Positions 11,091 through 22,899 of a DNA stretch of 64,000 bases are shown here, piece after piece. Both the position numbers and the translations under genes were made by a program. Under the pieces are notes generated by a model. The model worked only from the letters and a program-made list of their open reading frames with translations. It searched no databases and was not told where the DNA came from. This DNA is from Ceriagrion tenellum (Eukaryota > Arthropoda > Insecta > Odonata > Coenagrionidae), in the NCBI GenBank assembly GCA_963169105.1, contig OY720636.1, positions 119,802,188 to 119,866,187 on the forward strand, given 5' to 3'. Within the stretch, counting starts at the first letter, position 1. Each line of letters opens with the position of its first letter.

Positions 11091-12160
11091 AAAATTCCAA
11101 CCCGAACATCCCAACGGCCGACTGGGTATTTTAGACGGTTACTATTCTTTTTGAACCAGGATGATTTGCAGACGTAACTTACTAATACTCAGACCTAACC
11201 GGCAATTGGAAAATATGGGATCGAATCCTGGCCAAGCCAAGTGACTTTAACATGGCGAATTTCATCCCCTTGGTGTATAACGGTGAATCATCGTAACATC
11301 GACGAAGCTCAATTCGCGGAATAAACGTAATGTACAGTGGCGGAAAAAATTAACGCAAAACTCATTGGCGTCTGAAAGCGGCGTACACGGGAACTAATTG
11401 AAATCGCTTTTCCTTCGACAACTTGACAACAATGAGACAGCATATGGAAACCGGGAATATTCAAACTCTCTATGAATGGATATCGATTTTACGCGTCATG
11501 TAAATAGTCATACTAATAAGGTTTACGTTCGCGACATCGTCTAGGAGTTATAAACGTGATGAGCTTGCTTCGACCCACACTCAGTCGAGGTTCTGAAGTC
11601 GTAGTTGATTATGTAGAGATGCTTACCATATTATTTTTAGAGCTTTGGACCGTTAAAAAAATATTTCTTGATTGAAGCTTAAGAAATATTACGATGAAAG
11701 CATTATTCGTTGGGACATAAATTATTTTTATTCTCCAGATCAAATTCACTTACAATAAAACGTATTTCCGCGTGCAGGGAATAGCTGTGGATGAACATCG
11801 TTTTAATAGGCCTTAAACTACTTCCGAGAAATATGATGCATTACAATTAACATTTTGGCGTAATATCCTGAGAACTTCAAGTTAAAGTATAGGAAATCTG
11901 TTTGAATAGAATGGTTTCCATGTGGAGAAAATTTTTCTCTAAAAGTATTTCCAATACCTTAAAACCCTACGTAAGTTTCCGCCCTCGTTCATACAGGTCG
12001 TCTCAAACACTTAAATTTCTAAATTCCTCCAAACGTAATATTATTTACTTTCTGAAAACTACTTTCAAAAATCCAGAACATTTTATTTGGTCCAGTTTTT
12101 ACAGGAAACATTAGAATTCCCTTTTTTCGTTTTGTAGTAAGAACCACTGGACGCGGATTC
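11091..12160. other. repeat-derived sequence without a gene
   Basis: At 11200-11225 a tRNA B-box-like GGATCGAATCC suggests a degraded SINE on the plus strand. At 11332-11400 begins a sequence found inverted at 16262-16332. Otherwise nothing recognisable. Confidence 0.4.
11332..11400 (+). repeat. dispersed repeat, plus copy
   Basis: The first 29 bases, starting GTACAGTGGCGGAA, match the reverse complement of 16304-16332 with one mismatch. Weaker similarity continues to about 11400. Probably two copies of one interspersed repeat. Confidence 0.6.
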
Positions 12161-12164
12161 CTCT

Positions 12165-12250
12165 TGATCGATGAAGTAGCCTAGAGGGAGAGCGTTCGTC
12201 TGCGGCCAAGAATGCCTGGGGTTCAAATCCTGGCGTGGCCTCTTTCAGTG
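12165..12250 (+). repeat. tRNA-derived SINE head
   Basis: An A-box-like TAGCCTAGAGG at about 12177-12188 and a B-box GGTTCAAATCC at about 12219-12229 lie at roughly tRNA spacing. The flanking acceptor stem does not close into a clean cloverleaf, so this is a SINE promoter rather than a tRNA gene. The body may run to about 12330; no A-rich or simple tail is obvious. Confidence 0.55.
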
Positions 12251-12334
12251 CCTTTATAATTAACCTACGCGATGTGACTTTATTGCAGCCAAAATTTCGC
12301 AGGAATCCGCGGAAGGCCCAGGGAATGGACATTT

Positions 12335-15300
12335 ACCTCAACCATGAGTGTGTGAGTTTTACACATATTCGGGCTTTGAAAAAGAATCATAGCGGTCAAG
12401 GTCGTCGAATGAGATGTTTACTTCCCACTCTCGGGCACTCGGCCCCACTTGATTTCTACGTCCTGTCTGTCGTATGATGCTCATATCCACTTATTCGCCA
12501 ATTCACCACTCAACGAAAAGGTATTCATGAAGGAGGGAATAGACCGAATCTCTGATTGTGTCAGTTACTCGATTTAGTGAACTTACCTGATGCTACATTC
12601 ACCTTTAAATTACTTTGAAATGATTTAGTAAAGAGGGAAATTATTTTTATTAGGAATTAGAGTTTGGTTCTATCTGCCAAACTTGTAAATACCGATTATT
12701 TATCTGAGTGAGAGACCAAACAAGGGTGGAATTTTCTTCAAAATATCTTTAAAACGGTATTTGAAGCTTTCCCAGTATTGTTTTCTAGATTTGCTATGAG
12801 CAATGCATTAACCGTGTAGTTCAACAGTTCAACTTATAGGATGAAGGATAATATTTAAGGATAAGGTAAATTAATGAATCACTTAAATACCTTTTGACAT
12901 ATTCGCAGTGAAAAATGTTTGGCTAAAATTACGCAGTTAAATTTTATGAGGAGCATTTTTATACCCATGCTTAAGAATTACTCCGACAAAAATGCATCGC
13001 GAATTTTCCCCTGTGAAAGTGATAAAATACTAAAAATCATCTTTTTCATGTAGCGACTAAGCAGTGATTAGATATTTTCCCTATGGTCATTTGTATACTC
13101 CTCATAAATCCGCAGAGTAGTCAATGGAGTGAAAATTAGGAATGTGCACCATCAAAGATTATACGATTGCTACGTTCCTAAAGAATCTATTCCTCTTCAA
13201 ATGTGTCGTAATATTATTGCTTCAATGGAAGTTAAAGTTGTGAGTGCTCCCACATGAAGATATTAACAGATTTTTTACAGGATCATAAATTTCATCTTTT
13301 CGTGAAAATGTATTTTAACGGATGTTGAAAAGGGACACTTTAATGCTTTATTTAGAACGAGTGGAAAAGGTTTAAATGTATGCGTAGTTCTCTCAATTTG
13401 AGTATGTGTGCACATGATCACAGCAATTGATCATCGAGAAATATGCTGTTATTTACATAAAGAATGTGGATGTTAATTAGCCTTATAATCAATCCATCCC
13501 CCTCCATTCTCGATTTTCTGACTAAGTCTCTGTGACATGGAGTTGTCCACATTTTGGTATCATATTACTGGGTTCATTTTCTATTCTTCCTCCACGATTT
13601 TCCTCATTGCATCTTAATTTGGGGTTGTTTCGTTTGAGTGGGTCGAAAAACGTTTGTTTCTCGCATTTTTCTCATAATCAACTCTGCGCTCCGAGCAGCC
13701 CGCTCCATCTATGTTACATGATTTGTTTTGAACCATATCCTAGATTTTTGACATTTGTGAACTCGTAAGTAATCCTAGTTGCGGGCGAAACATGAAATAT
13801 TGATATATATTTGATTAAACATAGTTCTTATTATAGCGGGCATGAATTTAATGAATTTCGTTTGATAGTAGTAAGAAATAGGTTTTTTTACTTTTAAACA
13901 CCAAATAAAAGATCAGTGGGTGAAAGTTGAAGGCGCAACACCTCTTCGGGTAATTTTTCGACTAATGTTTTTGCCTTTTACAAACCTACTATCCAATTCC
14001 TCCGCCTGGGAGAAAAATGAGGCATACTTAAAGGATAATAAGATCTTTCTTTCCTCCAAGAATTTTGGGAAAGGCCGCTAAAACTTTGAACAATATCTCG
14101 GCTTGCGCTGTCCGCTCTGCTAGTTCGTCTATCGACGCTCGTCTCAATGAAGTAGTCATCAGTAAACCTTGGCCAAGTTCCGGGTGGTGATGGTCGGGGT
14201 GGTTTGTTGTTGTGAATAACGCACAGGTTTCAAAAACTTGCTGCACCAGAAAGAAAAGGCTCGTCGCGCTTCAAAAAATCGTAAGCCCCCGTCGAATACT
14301 TTTAAGGGCGTAAGAGAAGTCAAATACCACTTCTTTCCTGTGAGTTAAACGCCTGGCGTCCGAAACATTATCTATGGCAGAAAAGGTATCGCCCGCAACA
14401 CAAGGGGAAAGTAAGCTCTTATTAAAGGCATACTATTTCCCAAATCAATATAATGCGCCCTTCATACATTCCGATTTTGAATGGATTAGTATTGGTGAGG
14501 CTTTGTATCGACACGGGGAAACCTCTAGGGATCGTCAAGAGTCCTCCAAGATTGCTCGTTGCTTTAACTCAGATTTAAGGTGGCTGGCCTCCGAACCCAT
14601 GCATGATGGGAACTAATGGCGTTTGATTGGAATGGTCTGGGCTAATGAGGTGAAATTTGAGAACTACTTCTTTCTATTTGTATTCCCGAGAGAGTAGTAT
14701 GCTTTTTCCTATCCTTTAGTTATTTTAAACGTTCGTAGACAATACCACCACTCATTTTAAAAGTAACTTAGTTCACAATAACGCATACGGACGCAAAAAA
14801 ATTCAACGAAAGGATACGAAACATCATCTTAAATTCGTCTTGACATAAGAAAGCTCAGTAGTTGTTACTGGGTTGCAAACCTGAATCGCAATCATGTTTC
14901 TTCATAATAACTTTGTTCGAGTACGCTCATGATCTCGAAAACGTGATCGTCATCAAGAATGATCGGGTGCTACATAACAGTGGAGTGCGCTCACAGGACC
15001 TTGCGCATTGCCCTACCAATGCGGCTTGCCTTTTGGATGACAAGAATTACCATAAGAAGAAAAGAACCGTGATCCCACCCCTGGTCGAGACATTTTTGAG
15101 TTTTTCATTCAATTTCTGGTCAAGTAAAATGATTTTTATTCGGCAAATTTTATCTCTTTTGTATTTAAAAAATTTCATATTATCAGCCAGTCATTGCAGC
15201 TACACATTACATTCATTCATATCGCCAATATGAGGAAGTTTATATAAAAACTCATTTGCATTCATTAAAAATCGAACACGGATCACTCTTTAGCTATCCA

Positions 15301-16200
15301 AATACATCTGACAGCTACAACATTAACGTTACCTATTAATTTATTTCATTAATGATATTCTACTCCAAACTGAAGTCTTTTAAAAGGCTTTTTGTTAATT
15401 TCATATGTGCGGCGAATTTATAGCTAAGTATATAAGATATTATGCAATCATCCATATGTTATCCATAACTTCACCTAATTTGGGTAAACTTTTCTGAATG
15501 TTTATTCGTATATCCTGCATTTACTAGATAAACCTTAACAGTGGACAGCTCGTCATCAAGCTTCCTGTGTTAAGATGAAAGAAATATCGGGAAAATATGC
15601 CTAGATTATTCGGTATCGATGCGAGCACATTTATTTTTATTTAGTGAAATTATACACATTTACGTATGTTTTCATAGTTTAATCCCATTCTGACGAACTA
15701 AGGACGAATTTATATTGGGACAAAAACGATTCATTAATAAATATCCGTTTTGAATTTAATAAATATCCGTTAAAGGAACTTCGTCAGTCTACAAATGGAA
15801 AATCGTGAAAAATTACACCACGTAGGCTATACTTATTTCAATTAAATATTTTTTGTATCGACATTTGGTGCGGATAAATCTCGATTATATCATTTAGGTG
15901 AAACAGATGCAGTACGCGTCATTCAAAAAGATCCACGGAAAGTCGACCACAATAAATATCCCTAGGTGGTAGAAGTTGAAGATTTTAGCATATAGTATAC
16001 TGAATTGGGTGGGATAGTGAATATTTTTTATAATCAGTCTTTCTGTATGAATGATATCATTCGACGTAAGAACCATGCTGAAACAAACACAGTGATGTAC
16101 CGCGACTGAATGTGCGAATAATATGAGACGAAAGCTCAAAAATAAGGCGACAGATGACTAAGTTCTAGGCTTCGACAAATGTGAGCTGCAAGGCGGATTT
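12335..16200. other. no recognisable gene
   Basis: Open frames of up to 123 codons (14862-15233) lack family motifs. A minus-strand frame at 14246-14028 holds a helix-like piece (SIDELAERTAQAEILFKVL) that I cannot assign. A 15-base direct repeat (TAATAAATATCCGTT) occurs at about 15735 and 15758. Confidence 0.45.
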
Positions 16201-16261
16201 CAAATATTTGCGGTAGACGATGTTTTCCTCAGTGTTGCCAGTCTTTGGAGTGTGTACTGCT

Positions 16262-16332
16262 TCTAGAAGTTCCCAAAAATGCCGCATTCTGGCGCGCGAA
16301 AAATTTTGCGTTAATTTCTTCCGCCACTGTAC
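16262..16332 (-). repeat. dispersed repeat, inverted copy of 11332-11400
   Basis: The reverse complement matches the 11332 copy over 29 bases with one mismatch, then diverges gradually. There is no coding content. Confidence 0.6.
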
Positions 16333-16334
16333 CT

Positions 16335-17111
16335 ATGAAAGCGTTAGAACAGCGCTAAGTAACATTAAGCTTCATATCGAAGCGGTCGAGTTAATTCGAG
16401 GGAAAATATGAAAGAGATTTTGCTCCGCGACCTGATAGAAAACACGCTCGTACGATTTCACTGATCTCATAAAGTGTTACAGTTGCAATTCCTCTGCCAC
16501 AACAATCCGCAGGGAACCGAAAGTTTTCGGCACAACGCGTAAATGTAGGTTAAAATACTCCACGGTAGAGGTTCTCAATCTTTTTGGCTTGTATACAGAG
16601 GCATCATCGTATAATAAGACTTGAATACGAAGATTGGTTTGCTACGAATTCCCATTCTCGAATCAGCGTACCCCCCCCCCAAATTTCTCTTCATTGTATC
16701 CCTGATAAAGAAAGTTAGTCAGTTAGTTCTAAATTACTTCCACCAATATTAAAGGGTTTTCGTGAATCCGCAAGCCGTGAAGCACGTTCCCCACAGAGTT
16801 ATCCAGGTCGAGAAATTCTTATGCATCGAAATGAAATATGATTCGTGAAAATTTCTTCAGCTCTCAGGCCCTCCTCCTTCATAGATATCCGATGGCGTTT
16901 TCCTCTACGTTGCCGCTGACTCATGCTAAAAGCCTCTCCCTTCACCTGATGAGAACTCTGAAGGAATGTTATATCTTCAGAGAGTCCTGCCCCTCTCCTC
17001 TAATGCTGGCAAGCCATGTGACAAAGATGAATTGTATTTCTCTTTCCCCAGGACCATTGTGCCCATCGAATGTCAATAAGCCATCCCTTTCTTGTCTTCT
17101 TCTTTCCATAT
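16335..17111. other. no recognisable gene
   Basis: Contains a run of ten C at about 16671-16680 and a 91-codon plus-strand frame (16838-17113) without a known motif. Confidence 0.45.
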
Positions 17112-17188
17112 AGACAACTAGATAATGCCTTGCTAGCCATTTCAAGGGTTTGTGGCAGGGGGTGAGTTTCCACCAACATGCACTATAT
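17112..17188 (+). repeat. dispersed repeat copy C
   Basis: Clear copy of the element at 9103 and 29970: GCCATTTCAAGGGT, then TGTGGCAGGGGGTGAGT, then CACCAACATG. It overlaps the start of an open frame (17150-17425), so that frame's first residues are repeat-derived. Confidence 0.6.
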
Positions 17189-17429
17189 CATACCCTCCAT
17201 ATGCTTAACTTTCCGGGAGTGAAGCAATCAGAGCTTGCAGTTCAGTTAAAACTTTACTTTCACGTTCTAATTGCAGGCTTAGATGTAGCACATTACAAAG
17301 AGGTTCAGCAGGAATATAAGAATGATGTGCCAGAAATATGGACCCTGCTCAAGGCTCCTGCCTCCTCAAAGCTTGTGTGGAGTTCTATGTTGTATTCTTA
17401 CAGACAAAATCATCGCTGGTTTTAGTGTA

Positions 17430-17481
17430 GCAGTGATTATGGCCAGTTCGCCTATTGCAGTGATTATGGCATTCGCCTATT
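17430..17481 (+). repeat. two-copy tandem repeat, period 27
   Basis: GCAGTGATTATGGC followed by TTCGCCTATT occurs at 17430 and again at 17457, the second copy with a 2-base deletion. Near 17778-17818 a second small tandem (CTGATTAGAT, CCCAGATA) has a period of about 21. Confidence 0.6.
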
Positions 17482-17606
17482 GAGTGGGGGAAAGCACGCA
17501 AAGCCTCCTGCTAGACTACAAATAACAATGATTTAATGAATAAGAGCAACGACAAGAACAGGTTAAAAAATATGTAATTCTTAAAGTTGAGAAGCACTTG
17601 TTTTTA

Positions 17607-17680
17607 AGACGGGACTCGAACTCCCAACCTCCGACGAGCCGAAGGAAAAATTCCCAGGGCGGCCTAATCTAATTAATTCC
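17607..17680 (-). repeat. tRNA-derived SINE head
   Basis: On the minus strand a B-box (AGTTCGAGTCCCG) lies at about 17626-17612 and an A-box-like stretch near 17675. The spacing is tRNA-like, but the acceptor arms do not pair well. Interpreted as a SINE promoter. Confidence 0.5.
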
Positions 17681-17689
17681 GATAACTTT

Positions 17690-20229
17690 TCGACTGTAAC
17701 CTGAGTGTGAATGCGTTTTATGATTTCCTTCAGAAGAGACTCCGTAATGATAAGAAAATTCGCATATTGGGGCAATTCTGATTAGATACCCCAGATACCC
17801 TGATTAGATGACCCAGATATGCTAGCTTTCCTCGAGGTAATTCCGAGAAATAAATTTTATTGATAACGTTTACGTTAGCACCAGACAAAAGCAGCGATAA
17901 ACTTTGCAAAATGAAACGAAAAAGTCACGTATTTAAAACAAGATTTGTCACGCAAAGGCAGAAAAAGGGTGAGATGGAAGGGAATTCTTCCGCATAGCCC
18001 AAGAAAATTATAGAAAAGTTACATTTGCGATTGATCTTTTTTAAGTGTATTAAGCCAGTGATGATCAAGAAAAGTTAATAAATATTATATAGGGATGAGG
18101 GGAAGGAGATTTTCAAAATATTCCACCTTCCAAACATTCCAAAAAAACAACCTATGGTATCCAGAAAAGCGGTTCCGAGAATTTCATTATGGTCTTTTGA
18201 AGCCGTAACTCCGCAATTGACGCAATTTTCGATTTCCGGAAAGAAACAAAATATAAGTCCTAAGGGAATTCAGAGGAAAACCTAGCGTATATGTCTGAAT
18301 CAAACCGCAGGTTATTCGATAGAAACGACATTAATTAATAAGAGTGAGCCGGTTTACCTCCAGTCTCGCGTAAAGAGCATGCTCCACGTAAGACACCGAA
18401 GATAAGTATTAGAACGACTCACGACGTTGTTAAACCAATAGCAGTAGTTTTCAAATTACGATTGCTCACCGAGTTGGTTCCGAGAGAACAAACCAACATG
18501 AGTTCCACGTGAAATGACAACACAGGAAATCGCCGACTTCTACTTCGCTGGTTTTGAGCTCGTCCTTTGGTGTTGACGCTATCAACCTGTATGAAAAATT
18601 GTCCTATCCCGTTGTTTTACCGAGTTAATAGATATTAATACTTGCATTTCAAAATCATTCAAGAATTCAAGTTTCACTCAAAGTTTTGACAGTATAAATA
18701 GTATTTCTTAGATTTTATCCCGGAAAGATTACGAGGCTCCAGTTGTGAACCCTTGACTTTCACGCATTAAGTTCAACGTTTCATCTGTTGTGAATCCATG
18801 ACTTCGATAAATAATGACTTAAAAGAGACAGTTAATTTTCCCGATCACTGTTGGAGTTCTATTCGAAAACCCTCATAGAAAATTATAATTTACTGCAGAG
18901 AATAAGGCGTGGGTGTAGTTCAGTTTTTGTTTAATTAAGTGCCCGAGGAAACCGGATGCCAATTAAAGGCTAATTTCCTCGACGATGCGTGCCTCCAGAA
19001 ACCTCTGCGCTTGAAAAGCCTCGAAGTTTTTTCGATTTAAGTAGAAAGTACGATATCTTTTGTGTATCACTCGAATTTTTTGTTGCAAAGTTATTTTTCC
19101 AAGTTTGCATCGTTGTCTCACAACTTACTTCATATCATATGTCTCTCCACGTATCGTTTTGGCTGTTCAGTATGATTGCACAGAGAATAGAATATACATC
19201 TGATCTCTACCCTGGAGCTGCAGCAGAAGCGTGTGGCTGGTGGATCTATGAGGACATTAGCCATGAGAAAGGGATAGAAGAGGAGAAAGGACCAAAGTTA
19301 ATTTTATGTCAACGGAGTGCCTCATTGTCTCTCTCTCTCTGTTTTACTTTTAGTCACTAGTGGTGTGATGGTTGAAAGACTATTTGTACCCATTCAAGTC
19401 TCTCAATACTCCCTTCAGTCCTAGAGATATATTAAGGGAATTTAATTGATAGATGGAAGTGTAAGGTTAATTGATTAATGGAAGACCATCGTATACACGC
19501 TTAATATGAAAAAATACACACTCATTCAAACTACACGATAAAATGCGCATTTAAATGCGTCTTATTATTTCAATTCACCTAGGTTCAGTTCACCGATTCA
19601 TTTACATTTCCCGATGTGGAATGAATAATCGTTTTTCCAACTTTTCAAATCACACGTTTGATGTTATACCTCAATCCCACATTTTTTTCGAAAATAAATC
19701 ACTCTTTATTGTATTTTAATGCTTATACTCATAAAATTACACTTATCGCTGTCTATATTTTACATCATCGAAGGATCGTAGATATCCACCTTTTATTTTT
19801 AGTCTTTGATTTCCAATTTTCAAATTTTGTAGTGCCCACTCATTATTTCTAATTTGATCTGATTTATAATTTAATGCAAGGTATTTGGGGGACGCCCCAA
19901 CAAATTGGTAAAATCTAATTGTTCTCACTGCCAATCATACTTAGGTGTCTTAATTTTGTCCTGTGTTTGGACTTAATATTTTCTAACTGATGTCAATTCA
20001 TATATTTACGTAAGTTGAAGTCACTCATATTTGAGATTTGTAAATTGGACACCAAATTAATAATTCTATAGCATTCATGTGTAGTGAAGCGGTATAAATA
20101 ATTAATTTTTTTAATTTAATAAGGAACCAGAGTAGTAATTAAAAAAAGAACGTCACATTAACCCGCATACTAACCAAATTTGCCTATGTAGCATAAAATA
20201 CAAGAAGGTTTGGCACCATTCCAACTATA
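17690..20229. other. no recognisable gene
   Basis: Open frames reach 123 codons (18989-19360) without family motifs. A short (CT)n run lies near 19328-19340. No transposon ends were found. Confidence 0.45.
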
Positions 20230-20758
20230 GTATGGTAGGAAGATCGCTGGACAAGAGAAGAAGATCGAAGAAATACGCGACCAGGTAGGAGGGGTCATCG
20301 TTGAGGTAGGAGCTAGGCGAAACCAGCGATAGATTAGAGGGGCTAGAATCAAGGCACAGCAACCTAAAGGAGGACATAAATAAGAAGATAAAGGAGAACG
20401 AAGAAAATATCAGACAAATGGCGGCCAAGCTGGGACAACAATCAGCTAGCAGAGGGGTCGAATTGAACGAGGACGCGATCCGAGACATCATAAGGAGAGT
20501 GAGGGACGATTGCACCCGAATCAACGTCACCACAGAATCAGCAGCGGTGACCGTCCAGTTGAAGATTCCGACATTCGACGGGAGGCAGAACTCCAGGCCC
20601 ATGAGATACCTACGGGAGCGGCATGAACGTCAAGAGAGGTACCAACTGCCAGATGAGAGTATGCTCCGGGTAATTAGGCAGGGAATGGCCGGAAGAGCAG
20701 GAGAGTGGTTTGCCTCAACACAACACCTGTATGACGATATAGATACCCTCTGTTCATA
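20230..20758 (+). pseudogene. LTR-retrotransposon gag fragment (Gypsy-like)
   Basis: The plus-strand frame runs from about 20310 (SDRLEGLESRHSNLKEDINK, a charged coiled-coil-like stretch) through an ATG at 20418 to a stop at 20757-20759. It contains LKIPTFDGRQNSRPMRYL and then RVIRQGMAGRAGEWF, which match the capsid start and the GxAxxWF region of Gypsy/BEL-type Gag. The normal protein continues into the rest of capsid and a zinc knuckle; here it stops after WFASTQHLYDDIDTLCS. Upstream codons contain stops. No LTR or pol sequence is nearby, so this is an isolated fragment. Confidence 0.6.
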
Positions 20759-20759
20759 G

Positions 20760-22340
20760 GATCAAATGCCAAGAGTCCGAAGGTGTACAGACTAGGGAAT
20801 AAATTTATCTGAAACTTTGCTCATTGATAGCGGAAAATCAATTATGATTAATTCACAGATGTTTCTAATGATTAGTATTTCACGACACACCTTATTAGTC
20901 TCAGAGTGGAATTGAAAAAGTCGGCATTTTATCGCAGCGTGGTCATACAAATATCTACGTATTCCAATATCTACTGCTATAATCCTTGAATGTTATTTTC
21001 ACAAATTAGCAACATTATGAATTTTTCCCCTTAGCAAATGATAATGATGTCGTAGAATATATTTCAAAATAGTTAAAAGAATTAGATTAAAAATGTCCCT
21101 GCAATGATCACGTCTGTATTTTCGCAATGAATATTAACTGACCATGGAGGTGAGCATAGCCATGAGTTATTAACAACATTCGAATTTATCAAGGAGAGAA
21201 ATGAACTCAAACTTTGTATATTACACAAATTTTTTGTCAATTACGATCTCGGTTTCAACACCAAGTGCCATCCTCAAGTGTTGAAACTTACTGGTTGGTC
21301 ATAGTAATAGACACTTAATTGAACTCTTCTTACTTGGTGCTCGTTTTCCTCCTACGTGGATGGATTCCAAATTGTTGAGCCTGATACCGATAATTCTATA
21401 CGAATGAAAAAGTTGTGATGGAAATTTCTCTTCTCTCAACGATGTCTTTTACGCAAGAATCGAAAAACTATTGTAGCTACCGAGAGAGGAGACACAAAAA
21501 ATTAGCTTTTTTTAGGATTTCCCCTTTTCGGGCGTGCAAAAACTACCTCCATCCGGAATTGTCTCGCAATTTTATGCCTCTTTTTTTTCTTTACCCTCAG
21601 TCATCCATCAAATCATGCCATATATAATTATTCTGGTGATCGCGTCTGCAATCTCAAACGATTCGGCCGCTTAAAATCATTTTTCCCCCCGTCAGCCTTC
21701 TGACCGCGTTAAGTATACGGGCGGGTAACTTGACGAAATAGCAGCGGCTCGGAGGACCGAACGCTCCGAGCGAGAGGGGAATAATCTTCTGAAGGTTAAA
21801 AAAATCCCGGCAGGGAGGGAGGAAGACACGAGGCAAGCGTCTGCCGTTTCTTTTTTTAATCCCCTTGGAGCGAGAATGGCCGGGAGAGGGAAAGGCGGGT
21901 AGCCTCCGACGATGAATCGCTAGCCTCCTGCTTGCTTCCCTTCCTCACGTCTCCTACGAGGAGGAGAACATTAACCGATGACTCCAAAACTACTTTTCGG
22001 AAGACGCCCAACATATTATACGTCTTATGTGTGTCTGCGCTCCACGGACTCACTCATCACACCATTCCTCTCGCGATAGGCACAGCCATAAAAGTTTAAT
22101 TCCGGGTAGAAAAGGCAAATGAAGCTGAATAGGCTTTTATAATTTCCAGAGATCAATTCGGAACTTCGGAACGACCAGTGCATTAAAAGCTTCTCAAGTT
22201 TTGGTCATCTTATTTTACGGTTTAACGCCAACGTATCGCCAAATGTGTTAGTATCGTCAGGGCTTTGAATTCAGCCAAGCTCAAACAGAACCAGGCCAAT
22301 TGTCGATATGATCAGTAAAGTTCCAGTTGACAACTGTCCA
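20760..22340. other. no recognisable gene
   Basis: Holds the hammerhead-like motif at 21248-21278. An inverted repeat GTTTCAACAC (21252-21261) / GTGTTGAAAC (21278-21287) overlaps it. The 21700-22050 part is GC-rich with no coding motif. Confidence 0.45.
21248..21278 (-). ncRNA. decayed hammerhead-like motif
   Basis: On the minus strand: TTGAGGA in place of CTGANGA, a hairpin-forming TGGCACTTGGTGTT, then GAAACC. The first core base is changed and the stem III palindrome is lost (ACCGAG). It shares the layout of the 9963-10002 motif and is probably a dead relative. Confidence 0.3.
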
Positions 22341-22351
22341 ACAACAAAACC

Positions 22352-22382
22352 CTGAAGATGCCAAAACATTTGGCGAAACGTC
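22352..22382 (+). ncRNA. hammerhead-like motif (CTGAAGA variant)
   Basis: Plus strand: CTGAAGA (position 7 of the hammerhead core may be any base), a six-pair GCCAAA/TTTGGC hairpin with a short ACA loop, then GAAACGTC, where ACGT could form a minimal stem III and C is residue 17. Flanking bases do not obviously pair as stem I. The same CTGAAGA-hairpin-GAAACGTC pattern recurs in Penelope-like terminal repeats; no Penelope ORF is next to this copy. Confidence 0.4.
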
Positions 22383-22469
22383 AGAATTGAACCATTATAA
22401 AGTTGACCAAAATCGAGAGACTTTATTTACAATTTCCTTCATACAGTCCCATCCTTGTGTACTTCAATT

Positions 22470-22740
22470 GCACTCAGTTGCACTCATGGAGTGCATTGCG
22501 CGCCACGCCCTTCTGTTCTTAAGACTCCCAGTTCTCTTTCTCTACCGAGTATCTTCCGCCACATTCACCCACGTCTTTCACCGTCTGACACGTCTTCTGA
22601 CACCGTTCGCTCTGTCTTCGTCGTTCGATTCTCGTCCATTCTCTCGACATGACCAAACCAACGAAGCACACTTCCTTCATTCGTGTCCATCACTGGAGCA
22701 TCCAGTTCAAATTCTTTCGTCACTCACTCATTCCTCGCCC
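22470..22740 (-). pseudogene. LINE reverse transcriptase C-terminal fragment
   Basis: The minus strand reads APVMDTNEGSVLRW and then FGHVERMDENRTTKTERTV between about 22710 and 22610, which is the RWFGHVERM-DE motif of an arthropod LINE family. A TGA at about 22569 and the absence of upstream RT motifs show that it is a fragment. The 231-codon plus-strand open frame over 22327-23022 is largely its antisense and not a gene. It belongs with the fragment at 250-770. Confidence 0.65.
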
Positions 22741-22899
22741 TATCTTTTCTGCTTTTATAGTAAACTTTTCTTAGACATTCCATACTCACAGAATTCAGCC
22801 CACTCATGCATATACTCCGGAATTTTCTCTTTCTTTGACCAACATCCATTCCATACTCCACGTACTAACTACGACTTTCTTGCCAATATTCGCACGTCA

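Noticed and set aside
12165..12250. possible functional tRNA gene
   Set aside because: A- and B-boxes are present, but the acceptor and anticodon arms do not fold cleanly. The same applies at 17607, 38230 and 41100. These are SINE heads.
17150..17425. 91-codon frame with a helix-like middle
   Set aside because: The first codons come from a dispersed repeat and no family match is recognisable. There is not enough evidence to call a gene.
19327..19340. (CT)n run and the C10 run near 16675
   Set aside because: Ordinary short simple repeats with no further structure.
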